Assembly: GCA_965198895.1 (NCBI GenBank)
Contig: OZ240676.1
Coordinates: forward strand, 4,588,001-4,652,000
DNA: 64,000 nt
Source: LMUY01 sp965198895
Lineage (GTDB): Bacteria > Pseudomonadota > Alphaproteobacteria > Acetobacterales > Acetobacteraceae
Reading direction: 5' to 3'
The translations under genes were made by a program, and so were the position numbers. This document shows, piece by piece, positions 8,153 through 16,749 of this stretch. Under the pieces are notes generated by a model, which had not been told where the DNA came from, did no database searches, and was given only the letters and a program-made list of their open reading frames with translations. Positions within the stretch are counted from its first letter, which is position 1. Each line of letters opens with the position of its first letter.

Positions 8153-8937
8153 TGCGCCGGCCAAACCAGGGATTTTACGACACTATGGATCTTCGCCGCA
8201 CCCTCGTCGCCTTGCTGCTGCTCGCCGGGCCTGCCGCTGCCCAGACCCCAGCCGGTTCCGCGCCGACCACACCGGCCTCAACGGCGTCCGCGGCCCCGAC
8301 GCCTGCGCCGATGCCGGACCCGCTCATGTCGCCCGATCTGCAGTCCAAGACGGCCCACCCTCCCACGCTCGCCGCCCTGGTGCAGCAATCGAGCTGGCAA
8401 GACCCGCTGATCGCGGCGGCCCGGGTGCAGTTCAAGCAACTGCCCGATGCCTGCGCAGCGGCCAGCTTCAAGCCGACCGGCCAGCTGACGCTGTTCGCTC
8501 CCATCCAGTTCGATCCGCAGGGCACGCTCGTGCAGGGGATCTGGAGCGAGCGCCTGACGGTCACCGGCTGCGGCGCCCCGCGTTCATTGAACGTGCTGAC
8601 AGTGCTGCAACCGGGCGCCGCGCCCGCACGCATCGCCACCATGCCCGGCACCACGCAGGCCGACCCGGAGACGCAGAAATCGGCGTTGCAGTATGTCCAG
8701 GCGGTCGCCGTCCGGGCATCGCCGCCCAATTGCCGGCAGCAGAGCTTCATCAATACGCGGTTCGACGGCTATATCGGCCTGCCCAACCCGCAAATCACCG
8801 ATGGCCGCGACGGCCGCGCCTGGCACGAGACCTGGGTGCTGTATGCGTGCGGCAGCACGTACGATATCGGGCTGACGTTCACGCCGAACCGCCAGGGCAC
8901 ACAGCTGGCTGCGACCAACCCCATCAAGCGGTCCTGA
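8152..8937 (+). CDS. Exported protein of unknown function
   Basis: 261 residues from the ATG at 8152, which overlaps the dapF stop as TGATG; an alternative ATG at 8185 gives 250 residues. The longer start is preferred because every junction in this operon uses TGATG. A signal peptide (LRRTLVALLLLAGPAAA) is followed by a Pro/Ala/Thr-rich spacer of about 45 residues and a conserved-looking domain with at least four cysteines (DACAA, TGCGA, PNCRQ, YACGS) that could form two disulfides in the periplasm. It contains WHETWVLYACG and NRQGTQLAATNPI near the end. I do not recognise the family. Confidence 0.8.
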   Translation: MRRPNQGFYDTMDLRRTLVALLLLAGPAAAQTPAGSAPTTPASTASAAPTPAPMPDPLMSPDLQSKTAHPPTLAALVQQSSWQDPLIAAARVQFKQLPDACAAASFKPTGQLTLFAPIQFDPQGTLVQGIWSERLTVTGCGAPRSLNVLTVLQPGAAPARIATMPGTTQADPETQKSALQYVQAVAVRASPPNCRQQSFINTRFDGYIGLPNPQITDGRDGRAWHETWVLYACGSTYDIGLTFTPNRQGTQLAATNPIKRS

Positions 8938-10136
8938 TGGGGCCTGAACTCGTCACCTTCGGCTGCCGCCTGAACATCGTGGAGAGCGAGGCGATCCGCG
9001 CCTTGCTCGATCCCGGCGCGAACACGGTCGTGATCAACACCTGCGCCGTGACGTCGGAAGCGGAGCGGCAGGGGCGGCAGGCGGTTCGCCGTGCGGTACG
9101 GGATCGGCCAGGCGCCGCTATCGTGGCCACCGGGTGTGCGGTCCAACTCGACCCGGCGCGCTGGATGGCGATGCCGGGCGTGTCCCGGGTGCTGGGCAAC
9201 GCTGACAAGCTGCACGCGCAATCGTGGCAGGCCGGCGCCCCGAGCCGGGTCAGTCACGCGGATGCGCCGGCATCCGCCCCTGCCATCACCGGGTTCGCCG
9301 CCCACACGCGTGGCTTCGTGCAGGTGCAGGCGGGGTGCGACCATCGCTGCACCTTTTGCGCCATCCCGTTCGGCCGCGGCCGCAATCGCAGCGTGAGCGT
9401 GGCGGAGGTGGTGGCCCAGGTCGCCGCCCTGGTCGATAGCGGCGTGCAGGAGGCGGTGCTGACCGGCGTCGACATCGCCAGCCACGAGGCTGGGATCGGC
9501 CACCTCGCCGCCGCCGTGTTGCGCAGCGTGCCGGGGCTGCGGCGGTTGCGCTTGTCCTCGCTCGACCCGGCGGCGATCGACGCCTCGGTGTGGGACCTGC
9601 TGGCCGGCGAGCCGCGCTTCATGCCGCATCTGCATCTGTCGCTGCAGTCGGGGTCGGCCCTGGTGCTGAAACGCATGCGCCGCCGCCACGGCCCCGCCGA
9701 CGCCCTGGCACTGATCCGCCGCGCCCGGACCCTGCGGCCGGGGATCGGCATCGGCGCTGACCTGATCGCCGGGTTCCCGACCGAAACCGACGCGCTGGCG
9801 GCCGAGACGGAGCGGTTCGTGGCCGAGGCGGAGATCCCCTACCTCCACGTCTTCCCCTATAGCGAGCGGCCCGGCACTCCCGCCGCCCGCATGCCGCCCG
9901 TGCCAGTGATAGTCCGGCGCGACCGCGCGGCCCGGCTGCGTCAGATGGCCGCGGCCAACGCCGCCGCCTTCCACGCCGCCCAGCTTGGCCGAACCGTGAC
10001 GGTGCTGGTGGAACGCGGTGGGCGTGGCCATAGCGAGCAGTTCAGCCCTGTCCGGCTGGACGCCCCAGCCGGTGCCCTGGTTCGCGCCCGGGTCACGGCG
10101 GTCGATGCCGGCGGGCTGCTGGCGGAGGCGGCCTGA
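8937..10136 (+). CDS. mtaB: tRNA (t6A37) methylthiotransferase MtaB-like
   Basis: 399 residues. A radical-SAM methylthiotransferase that converts t6A37 of ANN-decoding tRNAs to ms2t6A. The N-terminal domain has the three cluster cysteines (TFGCRLN, INTCAVTSE, ATGCAVQ); the radical-SAM domain has CDHRCTFC followed by FGRGRNRS. HLHLSLQSGS, the family's (H)xHxPLQSGS-type strand, and a short C-terminal TRAM-like tail with HSEQFSPVRL follow. Start and stop overlap its neighbours as TGATG. MtaB rather than MiaB is inferred from the short length and the FGCRLN/NTCAVT pattern. Confidence 0.92.
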   Translation: MGPELVTFGCRLNIVESEAIRALLDPGANTVVINTCAVTSEAERQGRQAVRRAVRDRPGAAIVATGCAVQLDPARWMAMPGVSRVLGNADKLHAQSWQAGAPSRVSHADAPASAPAITGFAAHTRGFVQVQAGCDHRCTFCAIPFGRGRNRSVSVAEVVAQVAALVDSGVQEAVLTGVDIASHEAGIGHLAAAVLRSVPGLRRLRLSSLDPAAIDASVWDLLAGEPRFMPHLHLSLQSGSALVLKRMRRRHGPADALALIRRARTLRPGIGIGADLIAGFPTETDALAAETERFVAEAEIPYLHVFPYSERPGTPAARMPPVPVIVRRDRAARLRQMAAANAAAFHAAQLGRTVTVLVERGGRGHSEQFSPVRLDAPAGALVRARVTAVDAGGLLAEAA

Positions 10137-11074
10137 TGGCGCTCGGCGGGTTCTTCAACAAGCTCAAGGCCGGCCTCACCCGGTCGACCGAGAAGCTGAC
10201 CGGGGGCCTCACCGCCGCGTTCGCCAAGCGGACGCTGGACGACGACGCGCTGGCCGAGCTGGAGGAATTGCTGCTGGGCGCCGATCTCGGCCCGGCCGCA
10301 GCGACCGACATCGTGGAGGCGTTCCGCAAGAGCAAGTTCGGCCGCAGCGTCACTGATGCGGAGATCAAGGAATCGCTGGCGGAGGAAATCGCGGTGATCC
10401 TGGCGCCGGTTGCCAAACCCCTGGTGCTGGACCGGTCCCGCAAGCCGCATGTGATCCTCGTCGTCGGCGTGAACGGCACCGGCAAGACCACCACGATCGG
10501 CAAGCTCGCTTTGCAGTACCGCGAGGAGGGACTGCGCCCCATCCTGGTCGCTGGCGACACGTTCCGCGCGGCCGCGGTCGAACAGTTGCAGGTGTGGGGC
10601 GACCGCACTGGAGCGCCGGTGATCGCCGGGCCACCCAACGCGGATGCCGCCGGGCTCGCCTTCGACGCGCTCACCAAGGCGCGGGCGGAGGGTGCGGATG
10701 TGCTGCTGGTCGACACGGCGGGCCGGCTGCACAACAAAGCCGCGCTGATGGACGAACTGGCCAAGCTCATCCGCGTGCTGCGCAAGCAGGACCCATCGGC
10801 GCCGCATTCCGTGCTGCTGGTGCTGGACGCGACCACGGGGCACAACGCGCTGGAACAGGTGCGCGTGTTCAAGGAGATGGTGGACGTGACCGGTTTGATC
10901 GTGACCAAGCTCGACGGCAGCGCGCGGGGCGGCATCGTGGTGGCGTTGGCCGAAGACTACGGTCTGCCGGTGCATGCGGTCGGCGTCGGCGAACAGGCCG
11001 GCGACCTGCGACCGTTCGAAGCGATGGACTTCGCCCGCGGCCTCGTCGGCGACCCGATACCCCCACGAACCTGA
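10136..11074 (+). CDS. ftsY: Signal recognition particle receptor FtsY
   Basis: 312 residues: the SRP-receptor GTPase that docks ribosome-nascent chains at the inner membrane. A short N-terminal segment leads directly into the N domain (about 15-95) and G domain. Motifs: GVNGTGKTTT (G1, residues 111-120), DTFRAAAVEQL, DTAGRLHNKAALMDEL (G3), TKLDGSARGG (G4) and VGEQAGDLRPF (closing loop). The acidic A domain of E. coli FtsY is missing, as is usual in alphaproteobacteria. Last gene of the dapF operon, starting within the mtaB stop (TGATG). Confidence 0.97.
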   Translation: MALGGFFNKLKAGLTRSTEKLTGGLTAAFAKRTLDDDALAELEELLLGADLGPAAATDIVEAFRKSKFGRSVTDAEIKESLAEEIAVILAPVAKPLVLDRSRKPHVILVVGVNGTGKTTTIGKLALQYREEGLRPILVAGDTFRAAAVEQLQVWGDRTGAPVIAGPPNADAAGLAFDALTKARAEGADVLLVDTAGRLHNKAALMDELAKLIRVLRKQDPSAPHSVLLVLDATTGHNALEQVRVFKEMVDVTGLIVTKLDGSARGGIVVALAEDYGLPVHAVGVGEQAGDLRPFEAMDFARGLVGDPIPPRT

Positions 11075-11141
11075 CGTCTCGCTCTCCCGCGAGGCGTACC
11101 GCTGGCCCGTTGAAAGACGTCTGCCTTGCCAAGTCTCCACC

Positions 11142-11280
11142 GTCTTGCCAGGGCTTGACCCTGGCATCCACGGCGTCCCGCAGACCCCGGCCCCGCCATG
11201 GTGAATGCGGTGGGTCAAACCTCGTCTGACGTCACCAGCCCCACCGCGTGGATACCAAGGTCAAGCCTTGGCATGACGGT
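11142..11280 (+). repeat. ~137-bp dispersed palindromic element, copy 1
   Basis: In the 340-bp gap after ftsY. The ends are imperfect inverted repeats: TGCCAGGGCTTGACCCTGG at about 11146 and, inverted, ACCAAGGTCAAGCCTTGG at about 11253. A similar element lies in the opposite orientation at 60768-60904; when that one is reverse-complemented the two align along their whole length, including internal TCCCGCAGAC and GACGTCACCAGCCC blocks. There is no open frame. This looks like a small non-autonomous or REPIN-like element. Nothing else is seen in this gap apart from the hairpin at 11371-11410. Confidence 0.75.
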
Positions 11281-11370
11281 GTTGGATTCCAAATGCGAAG
11301 CGCCTTAACCGGATAGCAGTGTGCCAGGCGGGTGAGGACCCCTCGTTCGACCGACCGAGCGAATGGGCAC

Positions 11371-11410
11371 CCCCCACCCCGACCCTCTCCCGCAAGGGGA
11401 GAGGGAGAAG
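11371..11410. repeat. Palindromic intergenic repeat, family A
   Basis: CCCTCTCCC (11383-11391) and GGGGAGAGGG (11396-11405) flank the loop GCAA; the upstream CCCCCACCCCGA is the usual left part of this repeat family. It lies 5 bp beyond the ompA-type stop (11415, minus strand), where the hairpin could protect or end that transcript. Confidence 0.75.
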
Positions 11411-11414
11411 AACT

Positions 11415-12515
11415 CTACTGCAGGATGATCGCCACGCGGCGGTTCTGCGGCTCGCGCACGCCGGCGGCGGTGGGCACCAGCGGGCGCGTGTCGCCGAAGG
11501 CCTGGATGTCGATCTCGCCGTTCGGCACGCCATCACGCACCAACTCCGCCGCGACGGTCTGTGCGCGACGCAGGGACAGACCCTGGTTGTACTGCGGCGT
11601 GCCCGAGCGGTCGGCGTTGCCCTGCACGTGGATGCGGGTCGTCTGCACCCGGGTGCTGTTTTGCGCCGCCTCGGAGATGATCTGGCGCGCCCGGTCGGTC
11701 AGGTCTGCGCGATCCCAGTCGAAGAAAACGAGGTAGGTGCGCGACGGCGTAACCACCGGCACGGGGGTGACCGGGGCCGGCGGGGCGGGCGGCGGCGCGC
11801 TGTTGAAGGCGTAGCGCACGCCGAGCAGGAAGCTGTGGTTCAGGTCCTCGGTGGTATCGGCGTTGCCGCTCTGGTAGCCGCTCGCCGTGGAGAACCGCTC
11901 GGCGGTATATTTCTGGTTCCCGAGGATGCCCAGGAAGCGATACTCCGCCGTGATCGCCAGGCCCGGTACCGCGTTGATCGGGAAGGCCGCGCCGACGATG
12001 CCCTGGTAGGCGAAGCCGTTGCTGGTCCCGCCGATGTGGGTGACGGTACCGTTGGTGGTGCCCAGCGACTGGAAGCCGTCGATGTGGGTCCACTGATACC
12101 CGGCGCCGACGCCGACATACGGCGTCATGAACGACACGCCGTACGGCCGGAGATCCACGTCGTAGAGCACGTTGCCCATCACGCCGTAATCCTGCTGCGT
12201 GCCTTGGCCGTAGCTCGGGTTCGTGGTGCCGCCGCGCTGGCGGATGCCGTTCTGCCGGTAGTCGCCCTCGATCTCGAACCGCAGCCCATTGCCCAGGCCG
12301 TAGCCCACCGAGCCGACGCCACCGAACCCGGCCTCGTCGAACTTGAACCGCGAGCTGCCAAGACCTGCGCCCGGCGAGCGCTGGATGTGCTCGTCCTGCT
12401 TGTAGTTGTACAACGCGCCGGCGCCGATGTACAAACCATTGATGGGCTGAGCCATCACGGCGCCGGGCAGAATGATGGCGGCGGCACTGGCCGCGAGCAT
12501 GGTGCGAAGCCGCAT
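11415..12515 (-). CDS. OmpA-family outer-membrane protein
   Basis: 366 residues. Signal peptide about 1-22 (cleavage after AVMA), then an eight-strand-type beta-barrel (GLYIGAGALYNYK, VGSVGYGLGNGLRFEIEGDY, YVGVGAGYQW, ITAEYRFLG, FLLGVRYAF). A Pro-rich hinge (about 238-256) leads to a C-terminal OmpA-like peptidoglycan-binding domain (about 260-366) with HVQGNADRSGTPQYN and LSLRRAQTVAAELV. It anchors the outer membrane to peptidoglycan. Monocistronic. The 220 bp upstream is AT-richer and holds its promoter region, though I cannot fix one hexamer pair with confidence. Confidence 0.92.
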   Translation of the reverse strand: MRLRTMLAASAAAIILPGAVMAQPINGLYIGAGALYNYKQDEHIQRSPGAGLGSSRFKFDEAGFGGVGSVGYGLGNGLRFEIEGDYRQNGIRQRGGTTNPSYGQGTQQDYGVMGNVLYDVDLRPYGVSFMTPYVGVGAGYQWTHIDGFQSLGTTNGTVTHIGGTSNGFAYQGIVGAAFPINAVPGLAITAEYRFLGILGNQKYTAERFSTASGYQSGNADTTEDLNHSFLLGVRYAFNSAPPPAPPAPVTPVPVVTPSRTYLVFFDWDRADLTDRARQIISEAAQNSTRVQTTRIHVQGNADRSGTPQYNQGLSLRRAQTVAAELVRDGVPNGEIDIQAFGDTRPLVPTAAGVREPQNRRVAIILQ

Positions 12516-12693
12516 GGTGCGAGCCCCCTTCTAAGTTGAGGCGCCCGCCTAGACCTCGCCGCGCCGATGGCAAAGCGACAAATGCTAGATTAGGTTGAAA
12601 CAGGCCGTTACATCGTTGAAAATGCTCGACAAGCTATAATTTAAAACGTGTTCATGATCTTGTCATCTTGCGGAGGTGACCTGCCAGGGTGAG

Positions 12694-12723
12694 TTGACTT
12701 GCGGCCCTGCCCCGGCGTAACAG
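12694..12723 (+). promoter_or_regulatory. Candidate tRNA-Met promoter
   Basis: TTGACT (12694-12699) and TAACAG (12718-12723) separated by 18 bp, with the -10 ending 13 bases before the mature tRNA. The same TTGACT-18-TAACA layout precedes tRNA-Ser at 39193. Confidence 0.45.
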
Positions 12724-12736
12724 CGCGCCGTCGGCT

Positions 12737-12811
12737 GGCGGCGTAGCTCAGCGGTAGAGCAGGGGAATCATAATCCCTTGGTCGGTGGTTCAAATCCGCC
12801 CGCCGCTACCA
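12737..12811 (+). tRNA. tRNA-Met (CAT), elongator
   Basis: 75-nt cloverleaf with encoded CCA. Acceptor GGCGGCG pairs with CGCCGCT (G1-U72 wobble), discriminator A. The anticodon loop ATCATAA is closed by GGGGA/TCCCT, anticodon CAT. The T-arm has GTTCAAATC. The initiator features (unpaired position 1, three G-C pairs in the anticodon stem) are absent, so it is elongator Met; an Ile2 (lysidine) tRNA is unlikely because its usual acceptor differs. Confidence 0.95.
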
Positions 12812-12871
12812 CCTGCCCGATGCGGTTGAGGCGGGGCAGGTGCTTCGATGCACCTGCCCGCTTCACCCCAG

Positions 12872-14233
12872 TCAATCCTGCTCGAAGCCGTAAACCTCAG
12901 GCAGGATGAAGATCGCTGCGAGCAAACCGCACAGCGGGAAGATCGCCACGAACAGCGTGGCACCCGCCTGGCCGATCGCGCCGAACAGCGCTGGGAACAG
13001 GAAGATCGCCAGGAACGACGGCAGTTTGACGAACATGTAGGCGAAGCCGCTGGCCGTGCCGCGGTATTGCGGCCGGGCCACCATGGTCGGGATCGTCATG
13101 CAGTTGGAGGCGTCCCAGTAATGGCCCCACAGCATTGCTGCCGCTGCGAACGGCAGGATCATCGGGTGACCGGTGTAGATCGCCGCTGCTGCCACAATCA
13201 GCGACACCAGTACGATCCCGAACCCGGCGATGCCGATCCCGCGATGACCGATCTTCGGGGTGAGCAGCGGCCCAACCCAGCCAGCCACCGCGGCCAGACA
13301 GTAAAGCAACATCGTCACGAGATCGGTGCCGAGGATCGATGAGACACCGACCGATATGAACAGCACCGGCAGATAGAACGCGAAGGTGGAAAACTCGCTG
13401 CCCTGGGCGAAGCAGGCAATCCAGCCATAGATCGTCGCGCGCCAGCGGATCGGGTCCTGGCGCAGGTCTGCCAGGAATGCCGTCGGGCTCGGGCGCGGCA
13501 CTTGGACGTCCTGGTTCGGCAGCATCGGCAGATCGTCGCCATACATCTTCTGCGACACCGCCTTGGCCTCGCGGAACCGGCCGCGACGCACTAGCCACAC
13601 CGCCGTCTCCGGCAGGTCGTGACGCATCAGCAGGATCACGAGCGCCGGGACTGCCCCCAGGCCCAGCGTGACGCGCCAGATCAGGTGCGGGGGCAGGTTT
13701 GCCAAGATGAACACGGCGATAATGGCGAGCGTCGCGACCTCGCCGATGGCGAACATGAACTGCCAGCGGTTGCCCATGACCTCGCGGGCGCCCTTCGGCA
13801 TCGATTCCATGATGTACGTGTAGCCGTTGGAGATGTCGCTCCCGAGCGGGATGCCCAGGATCAGTCGCACCACCACCAGCCAGAACACGTCGGTCACGAA
13901 CGCCTGCAGCAGGGCGAAGATGATGAACATGATCATCGTCGACAGGAACATGACCCGGCGGCCGATATGGTCGGACAGCCAGCCGCCGATGAGCGCCCCC
14001 ACCAGTGCGCCGCCTTGCGTCGCCGCAGCGGCAAGGCCCAGCATGAATGGGTCCGGATTGTATTGTTGGCGGATGAACACCAGCACGAATGCGATGGAGT
14101 AAAGGTCCCAAGCCTCCACCAGGATGGAGGACATCATGAGCCAGCCAACCCGGTTGCCCTTCGGGTTGTAGTTGGTGACCAAGTGCCGCACAGCCTGGTC
14201 CATGACCGGCTGTTGGGCGAGCGCTGCCGACAT
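12872..14233 (-). CDS. MFS transporter
   Basis: 453 residues with about 12 hydrophobic segments in two halves, an inner-membrane major-facilitator carrier. The loop 2-3 signature GGWLSDHIGRRVMF is clear. The N-terminal SSILVEAWDLYSIAFVLVF and GIPLGSDISNGYTYIMESMPKG place it near the sugar/phosphate or metabolite:H+ symporter branches; the substrate cannot be read from sequence. ATG at 14233 is chosen over 14239 because GGAGG sits 6 bases upstream. Transcribed alone toward tRNA-Met. Confidence 0.88.
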   Translation of the reverse strand: MSAALAQQPVMDQAVRHLVTNYNPKGNRVGWLMMSSILVEAWDLYSIAFVLVFIRQQYNPDPFMLGLAAAATQGGALVGALIGGWLSDHIGRRVMFLSTMIMFIIFALLQAFVTDVFWLVVVRLILGIPLGSDISNGYTYIMESMPKGAREVMGNRWQFMFAIGEVATLAIIAVFILANLPPHLIWRVTLGLGAVPALVILLMRHDLPETAVWLVRRGRFREAKAVSQKMYGDDLPMLPNQDVQVPRPSPTAFLADLRQDPIRWRATIYGWIACFAQGSEFSTFAFYLPVLFISVGVSSILGTDLVTMLLYCLAAVAGWVGPLLTPKIGHRGIGIAGFGIVLVSLIVAAAAIYTGHPMILPFAAAAMLWGHYWDASNCMTIPTMVARPQYRGTASGFAYMFVKLPSFLAIFLFPALFGAIGQAGATLFVAIFPLCGLLAAIFILPEVYGFEQD

Positions 14234-14371
14234 CCTCATCCTCCCCGCGATGCCGGCGTGGTCCGGCAATCGTAATGGACCGTAGGTCGTGGCTGCGCGG
14301 TTAGGCAATGCGCAGGGGAGCTTGGCCTACGGAATTGCTGCACCGAGTACAATGACCCCGTGGAACTGCTC

Positions 14372-14423
14372 CGCCCACCGCTGCGGCGGCTGTGGTGGGG
14401 TGCCAAAGCGCACCCCACCCTAC
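14372..14423. repeat. Palindromic repeat, family B (CCCACCCTAC type), degenerate copy
   Basis: Perfect 10-bp inverted repeat (14394-14403 with 14410-14419) inside a block that resembles the longer copy at 27678-27737 (shared GCTGCGGC and CCCACCCTAC). It overlaps the last codon and stop of the flippase gene, so the repeat supplies that stop codon. Confidence 0.6.
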
Positions 14424-15832
14424 GACAAGGGTGGGGCGGCAACTGCACCCGGCCAGGCCCGAGCCAAGAGTTTCCGGCGCACGCCGAGGACATCGAGCGC
14501 GAAACATGCGGCAGCGTAGCTTGCGATGCCGGCTCCGACCTCGGTTACAAGCGCGTCCGGAACCGCTCGCACTGCCAACGCCATGGCGAGGCAGGCGGCA
14601 AGGACGCGAAGGCAGCTTCCAATCGGCAGCGGCACTGTCCAGGTTCGCTGCCCCAGGACGAGCGCCAACACGCAGGAACACACCGCAGCCGCCAGCGACG
14701 CGGCAGCCGCGCCGACTGGCCCGAATTGGGGCACCAGCGCCACGGTGAGCAGCACGGCCACCGCGGCAGCTACCGCCGTCACCACCGCCAACTGTCCAGG
14801 ACGATTGGCGAGCTGGAACGGGTGGTCGAGCCCGTGGGCCCGCAGGCCGGCAAAGAATCCGGCGCCGGCCAGCCAAGGCGTCAGCAGCGCCACCCCCGCC
14901 ACATAGCGCGGGCCGACCAAGACGGCGGCGATCTGGGGTGCGGTGAGTGCCATGCCAACCGCCATCGGCGCCATGACCACCAGCAGCAACGACCAGTTCG
15001 CGGCCACCTGGCGGCGGGATGCGGCCTCGTTCCCGGTTTCGAGCAGGCGGACCGCCACCGAGTACCCCGCCGACGCGATCCCCGCCGCGACGACCGCCAA
15101 GGTGTTCTGCACCAACAGGAAGGCGGCCGTGTACAGCCCCAGCGCTTCAGCCGAATCCAACGCCTCGAGCAATCCGCGCACGCCGCTATTGGCGACGCTG
15201 GCGAGCGCCATGCTGCAGGCGAGTGGCAGGCCGAACACGGCGATCTGCCGCGCCAGAACGGGGCTGAAGCGCGGCCATCCTAGCCGTTGCCCACCCAGGA
15301 GCACGCCGCCGGCCGAGCCCAGGGCCGTCCCGCAGACCGTCCACGCCGGGTCCCGTGTGAACCAGGCTGCACCCGCAGCGCCGGCCAGGCTGAGCACGGC
15401 GCGCCCGGCGTTCATCACCAGGTATCGCCCAGGCTGTCCCCGTGCCACCGGCAGGCGGGCGGCGAGCTCGAAGGCGCCATAGCAACACATCAGCAGCAAG
15501 CCGGCGGCAACCGCCAACCCGGTGGGGCCGGCGAGCCAGCCTGCGCCCCAGGCGGTCAGTGCCACGCCCGCGGTCAGCGTCACGAGACCGGCGAAGATCG
15601 TGACGATGGTGCCGGTGATGGCGTCGTGCGTGCGTTGCGCGATCCGCAGATAGGCAAGGCCCAGCCAGTCGAACACCAGCGTGGATCCGAAGGTCATCAC
15701 GACCAACGCCACGCCGTACAGGCCGTATGCCGCCGGGTCGAGCAGGCGGGTGAGCAGCCCGGTGGTCACCATGCCGAGCATGCCCGGAATCAGCTTGCCC
15801 GCGGTGTAGAGCGCGCTGTGGCGGATCAGCAC
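14420..15832 (-). CDS. Polysaccharide flippase (Wzx-like, MATE/PST fold)
   Basis: 470 residues, almost entirely hydrophobic with about 12-14 membrane segments. It starts at GTG 15832 (LIRHSALYTAGKLIPGMLG), and has the N-terminal GLLTRLLDPAAYGLYGVAL typical of oligosaccharide exporters. Expected to flip lipid-linked oligosaccharide across the inner membrane. The start overlaps the end of the GT2 gene by 7 bp, making flippase the last gene of the minus-strand run acyltransferase-polymerase-GT2-flippase. Its C-terminal end runs into a palindromic repeat. Confidence 0.85.
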   Translation of the reverse strand: MLIRHSALYTAGKLIPGMLGMVTTGLLTRLLDPAAYGLYGVALVVMTFGSTLVFDWLGLAYLRIAQRTHDAITGTIVTIFAGLVTLTAGVALTAWGAGWLAGPTGLAVAAGLLLMCCYGAFELAARLPVARGQPGRYLVMNAGRAVLSLAGAAGAAWFTRDPAWTVCGTALGSAGGVLLGGQRLGWPRFSPVLARQIAVFGLPLACSMALASVANSGVRGLLEALDSAEALGLYTAAFLLVQNTLAVVAAGIASAGYSVAVRLLETGNEAASRRQVAANWSLLLVVMAPMAVGMALTAPQIAAVLVGPRYVAGVALLTPWLAGAGFFAGLRAHGLDHPFQLANRPGQLAVVTAVAAAVAVLLTVALVPQFGPVGAAAASLAAAVCSCVLALVLGQRTWTVPLPIGSCLRVLAACLAMALAVRAVPDALVTEVGAGIASYAAACFALDVLGVRRKLLARAWPGAVAAPPLS

Positions 15833-16749
15833 GCAGCGGGCCGGGCCAGGCTGAGCCTCAAGCGGCGCCGGAAGCCGGGCGGCAGCACCCAGAACGCCAG
15901 GAATGGCAGCAGGTGCATCGGCCGCGGAGCGCCGCGGGCGAAGGCGCGGCCGAGCAACACCGGGAGTGCCCGCACGTCGCCCCGCCGCGCTGCCTGCGAC
16001 CCGAGATAGATCAGGCAGAAGCCGCTATACGCCCGGCGCGTCACCAACTCGCCCATGCCGTCGACCCAGCCCAGCATCTCCCGCCAGTCGAAACGGCCGC
16101 CGAGCGACTCCCGCGCTTCCTCCTTGTAGAGCACCACGAGCGCGTCCGGCACCATCACGACGATGGCGCCGGCCTGCTTGGTGACGCGCAGCAGCAGGGT
16201 GGTGTCCTCGTTCTGGCGGTCGGTGCTGAACCGGGTGCGGGCGAACAGGGACGTGGGCATCAGGAACGTCGAAGTGCCGACATGCGCGTCGCCGCGGAAC
16301 GGGGTGCGGCGGTCGAACAGGTACTCGTCCACCGGCAACGGGCTCTCGTACAGGGTGCGCGGCCAAAGCTCCTCGCCGGCGGGTGTCCGCACCAGCGAGC
16401 GGCACGTCACCAGCACGTCGCGCCCGGCGGCTGCGGCGAGTTGGCGGGCGATCTTGTCCGGCAGCCACTCGTCGTCGTCGTCGAGGAAGGCGATCCAGCT
16501 GCCCTGCGCGGTCGCTGCGGCGAAATTGCGTGCGGCCCCGGCGCCGGACGCCACTTCGGTCTGCATGACGCGCACCCGGTCATCGAGCCAGTGGTCCAGC
16601 ACGTGCGCCGTTTCCGGATCCGGGCCGTCGATCACCACGACGACGTCGAGCGCCGCATGGGTCTGCGCCAGCACGCTGTTGAGGGCGCGGAGCACCAGTC
16701 CCGGGCGGTGCCGGGTTGGAATGACGACTGTAACGAGCGGGGCGGTCAT
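15826..16749 (-). CDS. Family 2 glycosyltransferase
   Basis: 307 residues. GT-A fold beginning VTVVIPTRHRPGLVLRALNS, with VVVIDGPD and the metal-binding AFLDDDDEWLPDK near residue 90, then a C-terminal region with a hydrophobic stretch. Probably adds one sugar to the lipid-linked repeat unit at the cytoplasmic face. ATGA overlap with the upstream O-antigen ligase-like gene and 7-bp overlap with the flippase gene show tight coupling. Confidence 0.9.
   Translation of the reverse strand: MTAPLVTVVIPTRHRPGLVLRALNSVLAQTHAALDVVVVIDGPDPETAHVLDHWLDDRVRVMQTEVASGAGAARNFAAATAQGSWIAFLDDDDEWLPDKIARQLAAAAGRDVLVTCRSLVRTPAGEELWPRTLYESPLPVDEYLFDRRTPFRGDAHVGTSTFLMPTSLFARTRFSTDRQNEDTTLLLRVTKQAGAIVVMVPDALVVLYKEEARESLGGRFDWREMLGWVDGMGELVTRRAYSGFCLIYLGSQAARRGDVRALPVLLGRAFARGAPRPMHLLPFLAFWVLPPGFRRRLRLSLARPAAC

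Noticed and set aside
11319..12539. 406-codon plus-strand frame over the OmpA-type gene
   Set aside because: Antisense to a protein with signal peptide, barrel and OmpA C-terminal domain.
12601..12660. TATAAT at 12635-12640 as a promoter for tRNA-Met or the OmpA-type gene
   Set aside because: No -35 box at acceptable spacing on the plus strand, and the TTGACT-18-TAACAG pair nearer the tRNA fits better; on the minus strand no convincing hexamers were found.
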